Assembly: GCA_001596135.1 (NCBI GenBank)
Contig: CP014773.1
Span: 496,001 to 560,000, forward strand
Length of the DNA stretch: 64,000 nt
Direction of reading: 5' to 3'
From: Mucilaginibacter sp. PAMC 26640
GTDB taxonomy: Bacteria > Bacteroidota > Bacteroidia > Sphingobacteriales > Sphingobacteriaceae
In this document: positions 44,678 to 53,680 of the stretch, piece by piece
Layout: each line of letters opens with the position of its first letter
Position numbering within the stretch: position 1 is the stretch's first letter
Notes under the pieces: generated by a model
The model's input: the letters and a program-made list of their open reading frames with translations, nothing else
Told to the model about the DNA's origin: nothing
Database searches by the model: none
Translations under genes and position numbers: made by a program

Positions 44678-45083
44678 CCCCAAATAGTTCTTTTATCTTA
44701 TCCACATTAAGCGGCTTTGAGATAAAATCTTTCACAAGGGGATAAGAGCGCGCTTTGTTGATATCGTTACTAAACACCGATGAAGAAATAATATAGATCT
44801 TGCTTTTTCCTAGCGGATCGATATTTAAACGCTTGTATTCGTCTAAAAATTCCCAGCCGTTCATAATCGGCATATTAATATCCAGCAAAATATAATCTGG
44901 CAATTTAGCAGGGTCGTTACGCTGAATCTCCGCAAGCTGATCAATAGCAAATTTCCCATTAAGGCAGGCCATGATGTCAGTACTGGTTAATGCCTTCTTG
45001 ATTAACTTTATAGATATAAAGTTATTAATCTCGTCGTCATCAACCAATAATACGCTTACGGTTTTAGTACTAAAAGGGTTCAT
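44661..45083 (-). CDS. Single-domain (CheY-like) response regulator
   Basis: This 140-residue protein is a stand-alone receiver domain. The acidic pair is at D15-D17 (LLVDDDEIN), the phospho-acceptor D68 lies in YILLDINMP, a conserved Ser region is in YIISSSV and the Lys is in DFISKPL. It has no output domain, so it works by protein-protein contact or in a phosphorelay, as is common for orphan regulators in Bacteroidota. No histidine kinase is adjacent. Confidence 0.9.
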   Translation of the reverse strand: MNPFSTKTVSVLLVDDDEINNFISIKLIKKALTSTDIMACLNGKFAIDQLAEIQRNDPAKLPDYILLDINMPIMNGWEFLDEYKRLNIDPLGKSKIYIISSSVFSNDINKARSYPLVKDFISKPLNVDKIKELFGVKEQA

Positions 45084-45332
45084 ATATACTTCTTATACGC
45101 AAAAATGACGAAAAAGGTTTTACCACTGCCGGTTTGTATTGGGAAAAACGTGAGATGTAAAACAAGTAATTAAAGATAAATAGATTACAAATTTAATTTT
45201 TAAACTATTGGTTTAAAACAACAGATTTCATTTTGTATTTTAATCCGGTTCGTAAACTTAAGTAATATACGCAAAAAATCCACATATTATTACAAACTAT
45301 CAAACCTTGCGTTTCCAGAAGTTAATTACCAG

Positions 45333-47810
45333 TTAACGCCCCTCTGATGATGGCATAGCGTTACCACCATCCTGGTTATCCTTTTCTTTCTCTTTGTCTT
45401 TAGAAAACTCCAATTTGCCAAATTTGTAACTCAAAGTTATCCCGAACGATTGCAACGGAACCTGGCGGATATTTACCTGATTAAAGGTTGGCCCGTTAGT
45501 GGTACCGCGTTGTGTTACATAATGTGTAAACGGATTTGCTGATACCAAACCAACGCTTGCCTTTTTGTTCATGAACTGTTTACGAATGGCAATATTATAG
45601 AACACAAAATAAGGCCTTGTACCCTGTAGTGTTCTCTGCGATGAGTTGTAATTAACAAACCCTTCTGCCAGCACATCATGCGGAAACTGGTAACTGGCAT
45701 TTAAATTTATCCTGTACCCTACCCCTGTTACTTTAGCAATACCCGGGTTGGTATTGGTACGGCTTGCAATAAACATATTGGTACGCAGATTAAGCTTACT
45801 GCTTACCGGTACCGAGGCAAAAAGGTTACCGCCAATGGTTGTTTGGGTGCCAATGTTACTGCGCTGATTAAGCAGCACATCAGGATAATCTACACCATTG
45901 ATGGTTAGCACATCATAGGGGATAGTGTATTGCTGTATATCATCAATATTATGGCGGTAAAAACTCCCCAGGTAAAGGTTGGCGCCTCCGTCAAAAGACC
46001 GGTTATACCCCAGTTCAACGCCATGGCTCAACTCGGGTTTTAAGTTAGGATTACCGGTACTGATATTATGTGGATCGCTGATGTTATAAAAAGGATTAAG
46101 ATCGCCATAATCAGGGCGCTCTATCCGGTAGGAATAGCTCGCCTTGATGGATTGGGTAGGGCTAAGCTTGTGCGATAGGGTAACCGACGGCACAAATGTA
46201 TTGTAACCGGGGATCACCACGCCAGCAAAATCTGCTGATGTATTGGTGTATTCATCTCTTAAGCCTGCTTTGACATCCAGAAAACTATTAAACAGAGAAG
46301 TAGATACCGACAAGTACCCTGCGTAAATCTGGCGCTTGTAATTAAACCCGTAAGATTGGTTGGCGTTGTTGATGTAACTGCCATCATTTAACAAACTATC
46401 GGTGTTCACCACATTTTTCAAATTTTGAAGAACCGCCTTGGCACCTGCTTCCAGCGTAAACGTTTTGGTAAACGGGTGCGAATAATCAATAGAGATGTTG
46501 GTTTCTCTATCGTTGCCCGGGTTATTACTGCGCGATCCGCTGGTTGGGTAATTACCCGTTAAGTAGTCTTGCTGGTTAAAATAAGAGAAGGTGTTTTTTC
46601 CATAGCTGGTGCTGTACAATATATCCAGGGACTGCCCTTCCTTCTTAAATGTTTTTTTGTAGGCCAAACTGAAATCAGTTGCATTTACATTGAAACGGCT
46701 ATCTGATGTGCGGTTGCTTGATAATTGCGAAAACAGATCACCGCCGGGACTAAGGCGATCTTGTTGCTGGTTAGTAAACCCGTTGTTATGATTCCCAAAA
46801 TGATTAAAATTTACCGAGGCTGTCAGCTCATCCATTTTACTTATGCTCCAGTTAAAACTGATGCCAGATTGGTAACCACTGCGCCGCGTGGTATTATCGC
46901 CGCTTTGCAAAAGATGGGTAAGGGTATCGCCGGGTATATTTCGCGATAGCCTGTCGTTACTGTTTAAACCTGTAGTTGCCAGCTGCGCATTACCGCTAAA
47001 AAAAGCGTTCACCCCAAAATTATTTTTCCGGGCATTTAAATTGAACGAGCCATTCTCCAAACGGGTGCCGGCAGACAGGTTGACACTTCCATTAATGCCT
47101 TGTACCTTGCTATCCTTTAAAATGATATTGATGATACCACCTGTCCCGGCTGCATCATATTTAGCACCGGGGCTGGTAATTACTTCGATGCTTTTTATCT
47201 GGCTGGCGGGTATAGCCTGCAGCGCGTCTGCTAAACTTGCGCCAAAAATACTGGAAGGCTTGCCATTGATCAGGAAACGCACATTGGCATTACCCTGCAG
47301 TTCAACATTTCCATCCAAATCTACAGAAACCATTGGCACCTTCTTTAAAACATCCAGCGCAACACCACCCTGCGCCGTAAGATCATTGGCCGCATTATAA
47401 ACCATTTTATCTATCTTATTTTCTATCACCGGTGCCTTAGCGGTAACAACCACGCCTTTCAGTTGGTTCTGCGCCGGCTCCATCAACACGTTGCTTAAGG
47501 ATGGGGTGGTACCGCCGTCGGAAACAATAACATGGTCTATAGTGGTACGTTTATATCCTAAAAAATCAATGGTTACCCGGTAATCACCAGCAGGAACATT
47601 ATCAATACTAAAGGAGCCTTTAGCATCGGTGCTCATGCCATTGAAAGGGCTGGTTGCCGCTTGTTTATATACAGAAATGGTAGCATAATCTACCGGCTGC
47701 TTGCTTACGGCATCTATAACTTTACCGGCAATTTTGCCTTTTCCGGCAGTTTGCGCAAAGGTATTAACAGAGAAAAGAAGTATCAGCAATACAAAAGAAA
47801 GAAAACGCAT
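45333..47810 (-). CDS. TonB-dependent-receptor-like outer-membrane protein
   Basis: This 825-residue outer-membrane protein has a signal peptide (about 1-19), a carboxypeptidase-regulatory-like domain (about 24-112) and a plug domain (about 120-235, with VLKKVPMVSVDLDGNVELQGNANVRFLINGKPSSIFG). A large beta-barrel follows, ending in the OMP_b-brl_3-type repeats. There is no SusD partner and no obvious TonB box, so it is a single receptor or barrel of unknown ligand. A Lys/Glu/Asp-rich tail (KDKEKEKDNQDGG) ends the protein. Confidence 0.85.
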   Translation of the reverse strand: MRFLSFVLLILLFSVNTFAQTAGKGKIAGKVIDAVSKQPVDYATISVYKQAATSPFNGMSTDAKGSFSIDNVPAGDYRVTIDFLGYKRTTIDHVIVSDGGTTPSLSNVLMEPAQNQLKGVVVTAKAPVIENKIDKMVYNAANDLTAQGGVALDVLKKVPMVSVDLDGNVELQGNANVRFLINGKPSSIFGASLADALQAIPASQIKSIEVITSPGAKYDAAGTGGIINIILKDSKVQGINGSVNLSAGTRLENGSFNLNARKNNFGVNAFFSGNAQLATTGLNSNDRLSRNIPGDTLTHLLQSGDNTTRRSGYQSGISFNWSISKMDELTASVNFNHFGNHNNGFTNQQQDRLSPGGDLFSQLSSNRTSDSRFNVNATDFSLAYKKTFKKEGQSLDILYSTSYGKNTFSYFNQQDYLTGNYPTSGSRSNNPGNDRETNISIDYSHPFTKTFTLEAGAKAVLQNLKNVVNTDSLLNDGSYINNANQSYGFNYKRQIYAGYLSVSTSLFNSFLDVKAGLRDEYTNTSADFAGVVIPGYNTFVPSVTLSHKLSPTQSIKASYSYRIERPDYGDLNPFYNISDPHNISTGNPNLKPELSHGVELGYNRSFDGGANLYLGSFYRHNIDDIQQYTIPYDVLTINGVDYPDVLLNQRSNIGTQTTIGGNLFASVPVSSKLNLRTNMFIASRTNTNPGIAKVTGVGYRINLNASYQFPHDVLAEGFVNYNSSQRTLQGTRPYFVFYNIAIRKQFMNKKASVGLVSANPFTHYVTQRGTTNGPTFNQVNIRQVPLQSFGITLSYKFGKLEFSKDKEKEKDNQDGGNAMPSSEGR

Positions 47811-47864
47811 AAAAAAGTATGTTATTAGGACACTACAAAACTGTCAAGAAAGTTTGGATTAAAT

Positions 47865-47922
47865 TTGAGTTTTACTCAACGTGTCGGAAATGTTACAGAG
47901 AAGTTAAGAAATTTACTTAACT
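47865..47922. promoter_or_regulatory. Two short inverted repeats upstream of the receptor gene
   Basis: TTGAGT-TTT-ACTCAA (47865-47879) and AGTTAAG-N7-CTTAACT (47902-47922) lie 55-112 bases upstream of the receptor start codon. Regulator sites or hairpins are both possible. Confidence 0.35.
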
Positions 47923-47969
47923 AAAAATGGTAATGCCGTATCATTTCAAAACCTATTGCACAGGCATTT

Positions 47970-48386
47970 TTAAAAGATCAATACCAGCGTGCCGCCGATA
48001 ATCAACAACGCGCCGGATGCGGTTTTCAGCGTGAGCGGTTCTTTCAAAAATATAACCGACAATATAATGGCCAATGCCACACTCAATTTATCAACCGGTG
48101 CTACCTGTGATACTTTCCCTAATTGAAGCGCTTTAAAATAGCAGATCCATGAAAGGCCGGTTGCACAGCCAGAAAAAAACCAGGAACGCCCAGTTTTGTT
48201 TAGTTAAACTACCAAACCCACTACCGGCACCTTTGCAGGCTACAATTGCCCACGCAACAGCAGGATAACAACCGTACGGATCCCCGTTGCCAGATCAGTA
48301 TCTACCCCCTTAATGCCAATCTTGGCAAATACTGCGGTAAGCGCCGCAAACAGGGCCGAATGCAAAGCATACATCCACCACATCAT
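47970..48386 (-). pseudogene. EamA/DMT-family transporter remnant, two frameshifts
   Basis: The minus strand from 48386 reads MMWWMYALHSALFAALTAVFAKIGIKGVD, a typical EamA opening, then breaks at about 48256. A second frame gives AWAIVACKGAGSG..NWAFLVFF. A third, after the T7 run at 48173-48179, gives SWICYFKALQLGKVSQVAPVDKLSVALAIILSVIFLKEP and ends at 47970. The summed length, about 139 residues, is right for a half-size EamA protein. One lost G and one extra T explain both breaks. Confidence 0.85.
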
Positions 48387-48565
48387 AAAAGCTTAGTTAT
48401 CGCAATAATTCAGCCTAAAAATCGGTACGAAAACTGAATTAATTCTGTTAATTTTCTGTCGTTCTAAGTAATCATTTTTCAGAAAGCGATTGAAATTAAA
48501 ATAAATAATATCGAAAAAAAAGTTTTTATGGTACGTTATTGTTATCTTCACCGTTTTAACCCTAT

Positions 48566-49585
48566 ATGAAGAAAACTGATTTTGTATACTCACAGGAGTC
48601 CGAGCCTCACCGTATCCGAACAAAAAAAATCTTAAAGCAGTTTCCACAATTGCGGAAATTGATCGGCAAAAATCCTAATACCATTTTTGCTATTGTTGGT
48701 TTAGTTGCTTTCCAGATCGTACTGGCCTGGTTCCTGCGCGACCAATCATGGTGGCTGGTTTTTGGGGCAGCATATTTATTAGGCGCCTTTGCAGATCATG
48801 CTTTGTTTGTGATGATCCACGAATGCACACACCAGTTGTTGTTCAAGAATCGTAATGCCAACCGCTTTGCATCCATGTTTGCCAATTTGCCGCAAATACT
48901 TCCCAGCGCGATCTCTTTCGAGAAATACCACATCAAACACCACTCGTTCCAGGGCGTACACGAATTAGATGCCGATTTACCAAACCGTTGGGAAGCAAAA
49001 CTGATCAGCAATTCGTTTTTCGGTAAAGCTTTGTGGCTTTTGTTTTTCCCGGTATTTCAGTTATTTCGTTTATCACGTTTAAGAGAAATTCACCCTTTTG
49101 ATGGCTGGATAGTAACCAATTTTTTAATTCAGGTGGCATTTACTGCAGCTATATATTATTTTATGGGATGGCACTCTTTGGGCTTTTTGCTGCTTAGCTT
49201 CTCTTTCTCGGTTGGTTTACACCCGCTGGGAGCCCGCTGGATTCAGGAACACTACCTTACCCATAGTGTTGAACAGGAAACGTATAGCTATTACGGCGGC
49301 CTCAATGCGGTTGCATTTAACGTAGGCTTCCACAATGAGCACCACGATTTTCCATCTATCCCCTGGAACAAATTGCCAGAGATCAAAAAAACGGCTCCAG
49401 AATTTTACGAAACGCTTTACTATCATACCTCATGGACCAAATTATTCCTGCAGTTTTTGTTTGATAGGGAGATCTCATTATTTAACCGTATCCTTCGCCG
49501 CGATCGTGGCCGGGTTGCTATCACCGATGTAAGCAAACCTGATATAGAAATGACCTCAAATGTTAAAACAGAAGCTGTAGCGTAA
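48566..49585 (+). CDS. Sphingolipid delta-4 desaturase (eukaryotic DES1/DEGS1-like)
   Basis: This 339-residue membrane di-iron desaturase has the three histidine boxes H85ECTH89, H122IKHH126 and H256NEHH260, plus an extra EHY at 228-230. From the N-terminal segment (DFVYSQESEPHRIRTKKIL, residues 5-23) to ETYSYYGGLNAVAFNVGFHNEHHDFPSIP it parallels human dihydroceramide desaturase, including the family's N-terminal lipid-desaturase domain. It should introduce the 4,5-trans double bond of a sphingoid base. It is monocistronic, with a long terminator. Activity on another lipid cannot be excluded from sequence. Confidence 0.8.
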   Translation: MKKTDFVYSQESEPHRIRTKKILKQFPQLRKLIGKNPNTIFAIVGLVAFQIVLAWFLRDQSWWLVFGAAYLLGAFADHALFVMIHECTHQLLFKNRNANRFASMFANLPQILPSAISFEKYHIKHHSFQGVHELDADLPNRWEAKLISNSFFGKALWLLFFPVFQLFRLSRLREIHPFDGWIVTNFLIQVAFTAAIYYFMGWHSLGFLLLSFSFSVGLHPLGARWIQEHYLTHSVEQETYSYYGGLNAVAFNVGFHNEHHDFPSIPWNKLPEIKKTAPEFYETLYYHTSWTKLFLQFLFDREISLFNRILRRDRGRVAITDVSKPDIEMTSNVKTEAVA

Positions 49586-49605
49586 ACAAACGGCTAAACT
49601 TGTAT

Positions 49606-49650
49606 AACATAAAAAAGCTGTTAATTAACGTTAACGGCTTTTTTTATGTT
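49606..49650 (+). terminator. Long Rho-independent terminator of the desaturase gene
   Basis: AACATAAAAAAGCTGTTAA and its complement ending in GGCTTTTTTTATGTT form a 19-base stem with one bulge and one G-T pair. Confidence 0.88.
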
Positions 49651-49698
49651 ATTGAGCAAGCGCATACAAACCGTTACATAGAATTGCCGCTTTTATGC

Positions 49699-49706
49699 TA
49701 CTTTTG
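49699..49706 (+). promoter_or_regulatory. Candidate -7 element of the following gene
   Basis: TACTTTTG matches TAnnTTTG perfectly, 38 bases before the ATG at 49745. Confidence 0.45.
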
Positions 49707-49744
49707 TTAAACAATTGCAACTTTTAATAAAATATTGATAATAT

Positions 49745-50683
49745 ATGAAACGTTTCTATGTTATTGATACTTATAAAAGAATGAGCCGGCGCCGAAAATT
49801 AAATATACTGTTACCCATTGTTGTGCTGATGTTTGTCGGCGCCTTTGCCAAACACAGGCTTATCGACAGCAAATTGCAGGCAGATTCCCGTCTGCAAAAC
49901 AAAGAGATGGATGAAACCTCCGGCATAGCAGCATCCACCATTAACCCCGGATTATATTACGTTCATAACGATAGCGGAGACACCAGTCGCTTTTTTGCCA
50001 TAACGCCCGATGGAAAGCTCCGTACTACTGTCTACTTTAAAGCCGAGAGGCACCGTTTGGGTGTGCTGGATTGTGAAGACATCAGTGTAGCGCCCGGCCC
50101 GGTCAAGGGTAAAAACTATGTGTACATTGGGGATATCGGTGATAATGGATCAACCAGAAAGTTCATAACCATTTACCGAACCGAGGAAAAAAAATCATGG
50201 TATAAGGACAGTATTGCTAATGTGACTTCATCTCCAATCAACCTGCGTTACCCGGATGGACCCAAAGATGCCGAAACAATGATGATAGACCCCATAGAAA
50301 AACTCATCTACATCGTAACCAAACGCCATGATACCGTGGGGGTTTATACCTCTCCTTTGATCTATAAAAATGATGACACCGTTACCATGACCTTGCGTAC
50401 CAAGCTCTTTTTTAAAGGCATTAAGCCGTTCAAGTGGATCACGGCGGGAGACATTTCTAAAGACGGTTCTAAAATTTTATTGAAAAGCTACGAAAAGGTT
50501 TACTATTGGCAACGCAAACCCAATGAGCCTGCCTGGCGTGCTATGCAAGCCCCGCCACGAGAGTTACCTTATAAGCAGGAAAGGCAGGGAGAAGCCATTG
50601 GCTTTACGCCAGATGGGAAAGGTTATTATACCACCAGCGAAGGCGTGTATGCCCCTATCTATTACTACCAGGTGCCTAATTAA
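49745..50683 (+). CDS. Membrane-anchored or exported beta-propeller-like protein, function unknown
   Basis: This 312-residue protein has a basic N-terminus and one hydrophobic helix (about 20-36), which is either an uncleaved anchor or a late signal peptide. The rest is beta-rich, with short acidic turns such as VHNDSGDTSRF, DCEDISVAPG, YIGDIGDN and TAGDISKDGSKILL that look like propeller blades. It resembles Bacteroidota hypothetical proteins with GDIGDN motifs. No catalytic residues are evident. Its stop overlaps the convergent AraC gene by four bases. Confidence 0.65.
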   Translation: MKRFYVIDTYKRMSRRRKLNILLPIVVLMFVGAFAKHRLIDSKLQADSRLQNKEMDETSGIAASTINPGLYYVHNDSGDTSRFFAITPDGKLRTTVYFKAERHRLGVLDCEDISVAPGPVKGKNYVYIGDIGDNGSTRKFITIYRTEEKKSWYKDSIANVTSSPINLRYPDGPKDAETMMIDPIEKLIYIVTKRHDTVGVYTSPLIYKNDDTVTMTLRTKLFFKGIKPFKWITAGDISKDGSKILLKSYEKVYYWQRKPNEPAWRAMQAPPRELPYKQERQGEAIGFTPDGKGYYTTSEGVYAPIYYYQVPN

Positions 50684-51570
50684 AGTTGCCCATTCTTTAA
50701 TGCGTGCGAATAATCGCTGGTGTATTCACGGGGAGATTTGCCAGCCACATTTCTAAAAACATAATTAAAGTTTGTGATACTGCTAAAACCGCAGCTAAAA
50801 GCAACATCAGCTATATTATTTAAGCTGCCGTTGACCAGCATTTTACAGGCCTCATTCACCCTTACTTTATTTACAAATGCCACAAAGGTAGTACGGGTAT
50901 GTTTTTTAAAATACCTGCAAAATGCGTTAGGCGTTAAATGGGCAATGCGGGCCACATCATCAAGCGTTAATGCATCGCTGTAATTGTGCATAATATAATT
51001 ATACACAGCGGCAATACGCTCTCCTTCCGGATCAGTCATGGCATAGGGTTGCCCGCTCGATGACATCGGTAATAAACCTTTAGTTGCGTTCAATCCGCTC
51101 AGCATATCAATAAACAAGGCCAACTGTTCGGCGCCGGTAGCGTGCTGAATTTTACCTGTGAGTTCTGAAAAGGCAGGATAAGCCGATTCCGGTATCTTGA
51201 ACCCGCCCTGCCATTGGGTAACAAAACCCAGCAAAGCTTTCATCTCCGGCAAATTGAACAATGCCGAAAGCTTGCCGTTTGGATTAAAAAAAATGCTCAC
51301 CGCACGCACATTTTTTTTGCTTCCTTCCATAAAGTATTCCGGACTGCTTTTAAATAAATGGGGTTGGTTAGCTCCCAATACATAAATTTCAGCGCTTTTA
51401 AACACATGCATACTATTACCTGCCAGCAAGGTTCCTTCGCCTTTTTGTACCCAGGTAATTTGCACTTCGGCATGGCGGTGAAGGTGTGGATAAAAATACG
51501 GCAGGATCTCCTCCTGGATAATAATGGTTTTGTCGTGCGAAACCGGGATCGTAAACGGTAATACCTTCAT
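50680..51570 (-). CDS. AraC-family transcriptional regulator
   Basis: This 296-residue protein has an N-terminal cupin-like ligand domain (about 10-150, with HLHRHAEVQITWVQKGEGTLLAG). A C-terminal AraC DNA-binding domain (about 195-290) has two helix-turn-helix units, in LTLDDVARIAHLTPNAFCRYFKKHTRTTFVAFVNKVRV and IADVAFSCGFSSITNFNYVFRN. The ligand is unknown, and AraC regulators with this cupin often sense sugars. No clear target gene is adjacent on its strand. Confidence 0.88.
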   Translation of the reverse strand: MKVLPFTIPVSHDKTIIIQEEILPYFYPHLHRHAEVQITWVQKGEGTLLAGNSMHVFKSAEIYVLGANQPHLFKSSPEYFMEGSKKNVRAVSIFFNPNGKLSALFNLPEMKALLGFVTQWQGGFKIPESAYPAFSELTGKIQHATGAEQLALFIDMLSGLNATKGLLPMSSSGQPYAMTDPEGERIAAVYNYIMHNYSDALTLDDVARIAHLTPNAFCRYFKKHTRTTFVAFVNKVRVNEACKMLVNGSLNNIADVAFSCGFSSITNFNYVFRNVAGKSPREYTSDYSHALKNGQL

Positions 51571-51770
51571 GTGCTATCAGCTATTTAAGGGGGTTACTGA
51601 TGTTGTTGACGGCCATTGTTTTAAACAATTGCCCCCAATTCTTTTAGAAACATAATTATAGCTAAATTTCTGCTGATTATCGCATAAACGCTTTTTTTTA
51701 TCCCCGCAGGCAACCGATGGGATATTTACCTCGTGTTGTATGCAGATAAGGTAACATTTTAAGGCGAAGC

Positions 51771-52415
51771 ATGACCCCTGCTATGGGCGAAAAAGAATTA
51801 CTCCATCTGTTAACTGGTTGTTTGAAAAGCGACCGGGTCAGTCAAAAATTGCTCTATAAAGCTTTTTATGGCTATGCTATGGCTATTTGTTTGCGCTATG
51901 CAAACAACCGGTATGAGGCGGCTGAAATTTTGAACCAAGGATTTTTAAAGGTCTTTACAAATCTGAACCGGTACGAAAATAATAAGCCTTTTAAGGCATG
52001 GCTGGCCCGCATAATGATCAATACATCGATAGATCATTACCGGTCCAATTTAAAAACAGCGCGGACTGATGACATTGAAAATGCGCATCATTTAAGTGAT
52101 GATAATTTTGCCGACAAGAATTTAAGCTATAATGAATTAGTAGCAATAGTACAGCAGTTATCACCTGCCTACCGGGCAGTTTTTAACTTGTATGCGATAG
52201 AGGGCTATACACATGAAGAGATTGGTGATCTGCTGGATATAAGCATTGGTACATCAAAATCAAACCTGCATAAGGCCCGGGAGAAATTAAAAAAAATAAT
52301 AACTGACGAAAATTCGCTGCCCCATAATATGGGCGAACAGCAAACCATAAGAATGGTACCCATACAAAAGGGAGATATGAGTTTATCATATATGAACAAT
52401 GGGGCTAAGCAATGA
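51771..52415 (+). CDS. ECF-type RNA polymerase sigma factor
   Basis: This 214-residue protein has region 2 (about 22-85, with YRSNLK after a DHYR-type helix) and region 4 (about 125-180, with NLYAIEGYTHEEIGDLLDISIGTSKSNLHKAREKLKK). Either ATG 51771 or ATG 51783 could be the start. It heads a five-gene operon and overlaps the next gene by four bases (ATGA). A 35-residue tail after region 4 is longer than usual. Confidence 0.88.
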   Translation: MTPAMGEKELLHLLTGCLKSDRVSQKLLYKAFYGYAMAICLRYANNRYEAAEILNQGFLKVFTNLNRYENNKPFKAWLARIMINTSIDHYRSNLKTARTDDIENAHHLSDDNFADKNLSYNELVAIVQQLSPAYRAVFNLYAIEGYTHEEIGDLLDISIGTSKSNLHKAREKLKKIITDENSLPHNMGEQQTIRMVPIQKGDMSLSYMNNGAKQ

Positions 52416-53674
52416 AAGAGGAAGATAAAAACGATATAGACAGCCTGTTTAGAAACGGTTTTAGCAACGCCGGAGAAAACGCCCTGCCAACAAACGAAGA
52501 TTGGGCTGCAATGGAACGCCTGCTTGAAGGCGGCACTCAAAAAAGCTTGTTTTTGCAGAGGCTACCCATCATCATGAGTGGTATTGCTGCTATGCTGCTG
52601 CTATTACTGGGCTGGTTGTTTTTTAAACCCGGGGGGCAAGAAATAAGCACAAAAATGCAACAGGTTAAAGTGAAACCAATTATAAAAAAAGATACCGGTA
52701 CTTACGGCCAGCGCGTGCAGTTACTAACCCAATCTACCAAGATTAAACCGCTTTCGGCAACTATGAAAAAGGCAAATAGTGAAATTGGAAGAAGCCGCAA
52801 TAGCAAATCGTTCTTCACCTTATCTACTGTCGCTGCTGGCCGTACAACTACCGGCAACGTACCCGGTAATCATAACTATGCAGGCGAAAGCACAACGATA
52901 GCTATGCAGGATACAGCCATGCAGAATGGAAACAGCACTGTAAATACAGTTGATACAATTGCAACACAAAACATTGCCGCTTCAACCGACAGGGATACTA
53001 ACCAACCTGTTATAGCTAGTGCAGAAGCACCTGCTGCAAAAATAAAAAAGACGAACACCGCCAGCAGGTTCAGGCCAACGTTTGCCGTAAGTGTATTAGC
53101 GTCTTCAGATCTCAACAGCGTCCAATCTTTCTCACAAAACAAGTTGGGCACCAGTGCAGGTCTTGGATTAACAATAGGTTTATCAAAAAAATGGAGTGTT
53201 ACCACAGGCGCTTTTTATGCCGACAAACCGTATATGATACCATTTTCAGGTTATAAAACATCTTTCAAATTCAGTACAAACCCCTTAACGGTTAGTGCAA
53301 ATTGTATCGTGTTGGATATCCCCGTTAACGTTGGTTATCAGGTTTATCACCAAAACAGAAACAAACTAAGCCTGGGTGCCGGGCTATCGTCATATTTTAT
53401 GCTGCGCGAAAATTACACTTTCAATTACCCTGGCACCTACGGTGGCTCTGCCTACACCTCTAACTATGATATCCGCAACAAAAACCGGCATTTATTCGGG
53501 GTGGCAAATATTAATGCTACTTATCAGCGGCAAATAAACTCCAGGTTTGACCTCGGTATACAGCCCTACTTAAAACTGCCGCTTACCGATATCGGTTACG
53601 GGCAGGTAAATCTTAAATCTGCCGGGGTGGCAGTGGGTATAATTTGGAACCTTAATACAAATACGAAACCTTAA
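52412..53674 (+). CDS. Membrane protein with C-terminal beta-barrel domain, likely anti-sigma partner
   Basis: This 420-residue protein has a cytoplasmic N-terminal region (about 1-50, with PTNEDWAAMERLL), a single transmembrane helix (51-71) and a low-complexity Thr/Ala/Asn linker (about 85-215). A C-terminal barrel-like domain (about 220-420) resembles OmpW/PorT-type 8-strand barrels. In Bacteroidota this layout follows ECF sigma factors and is read as a sigma-binding inner-membrane end joined to a periplasmic or outer-membrane sensor barrel. It overlaps the sigma gene by four bases. Confidence 0.75.
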   Translation: MKEEDKNDIDSLFRNGFSNAGENALPTNEDWAAMERLLEGGTQKSLFLQRLPIIMSGIAAMLLLLLGWLFFKPGGQEISTKMQQVKVKPIIKKDTGTYGQRVQLLTQSTKIKPLSATMKKANSEIGRSRNSKSFFTLSTVAAGRTTTGNVPGNHNYAGESTTIAMQDTAMQNGNSTVNTVDTIATQNIAASTDRDTNQPVIASAEAPAAKIKKTNTASRFRPTFAVSVLASSDLNSVQSFSQNKLGTSAGLGLTIGLSKKWSVTTGAFYADKPYMIPFSGYKTSFKFSTNPLTVSANCIVLDIPVNVGYQVYHQNRNKLSLGAGLSSYFMLRENYTFNYPGTYGGSAYTSNYDIRNKNRHLFGVANINATYQRQINSRFDLGIQPYLKLPLTDIGYGQVNLKSAGVAVGIIWNLNTNTKP

Positions 53675-53680
53675 TAAAAG

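Noticed and set aside
26910..44706. Exact TTATCCACA DnaA-box words at 26910-26918 and 44698-44706
   Set aside because: Both are single boxes inside coding sequence (PfpI and response regulator) with no cluster or AT-rich unwinding region, so no origin is called.
47925..48437. Plus-strand frame at 48246-48437 as a gene
   Set aside because: It is a shadow of the EamA pseudogene on the other strand.
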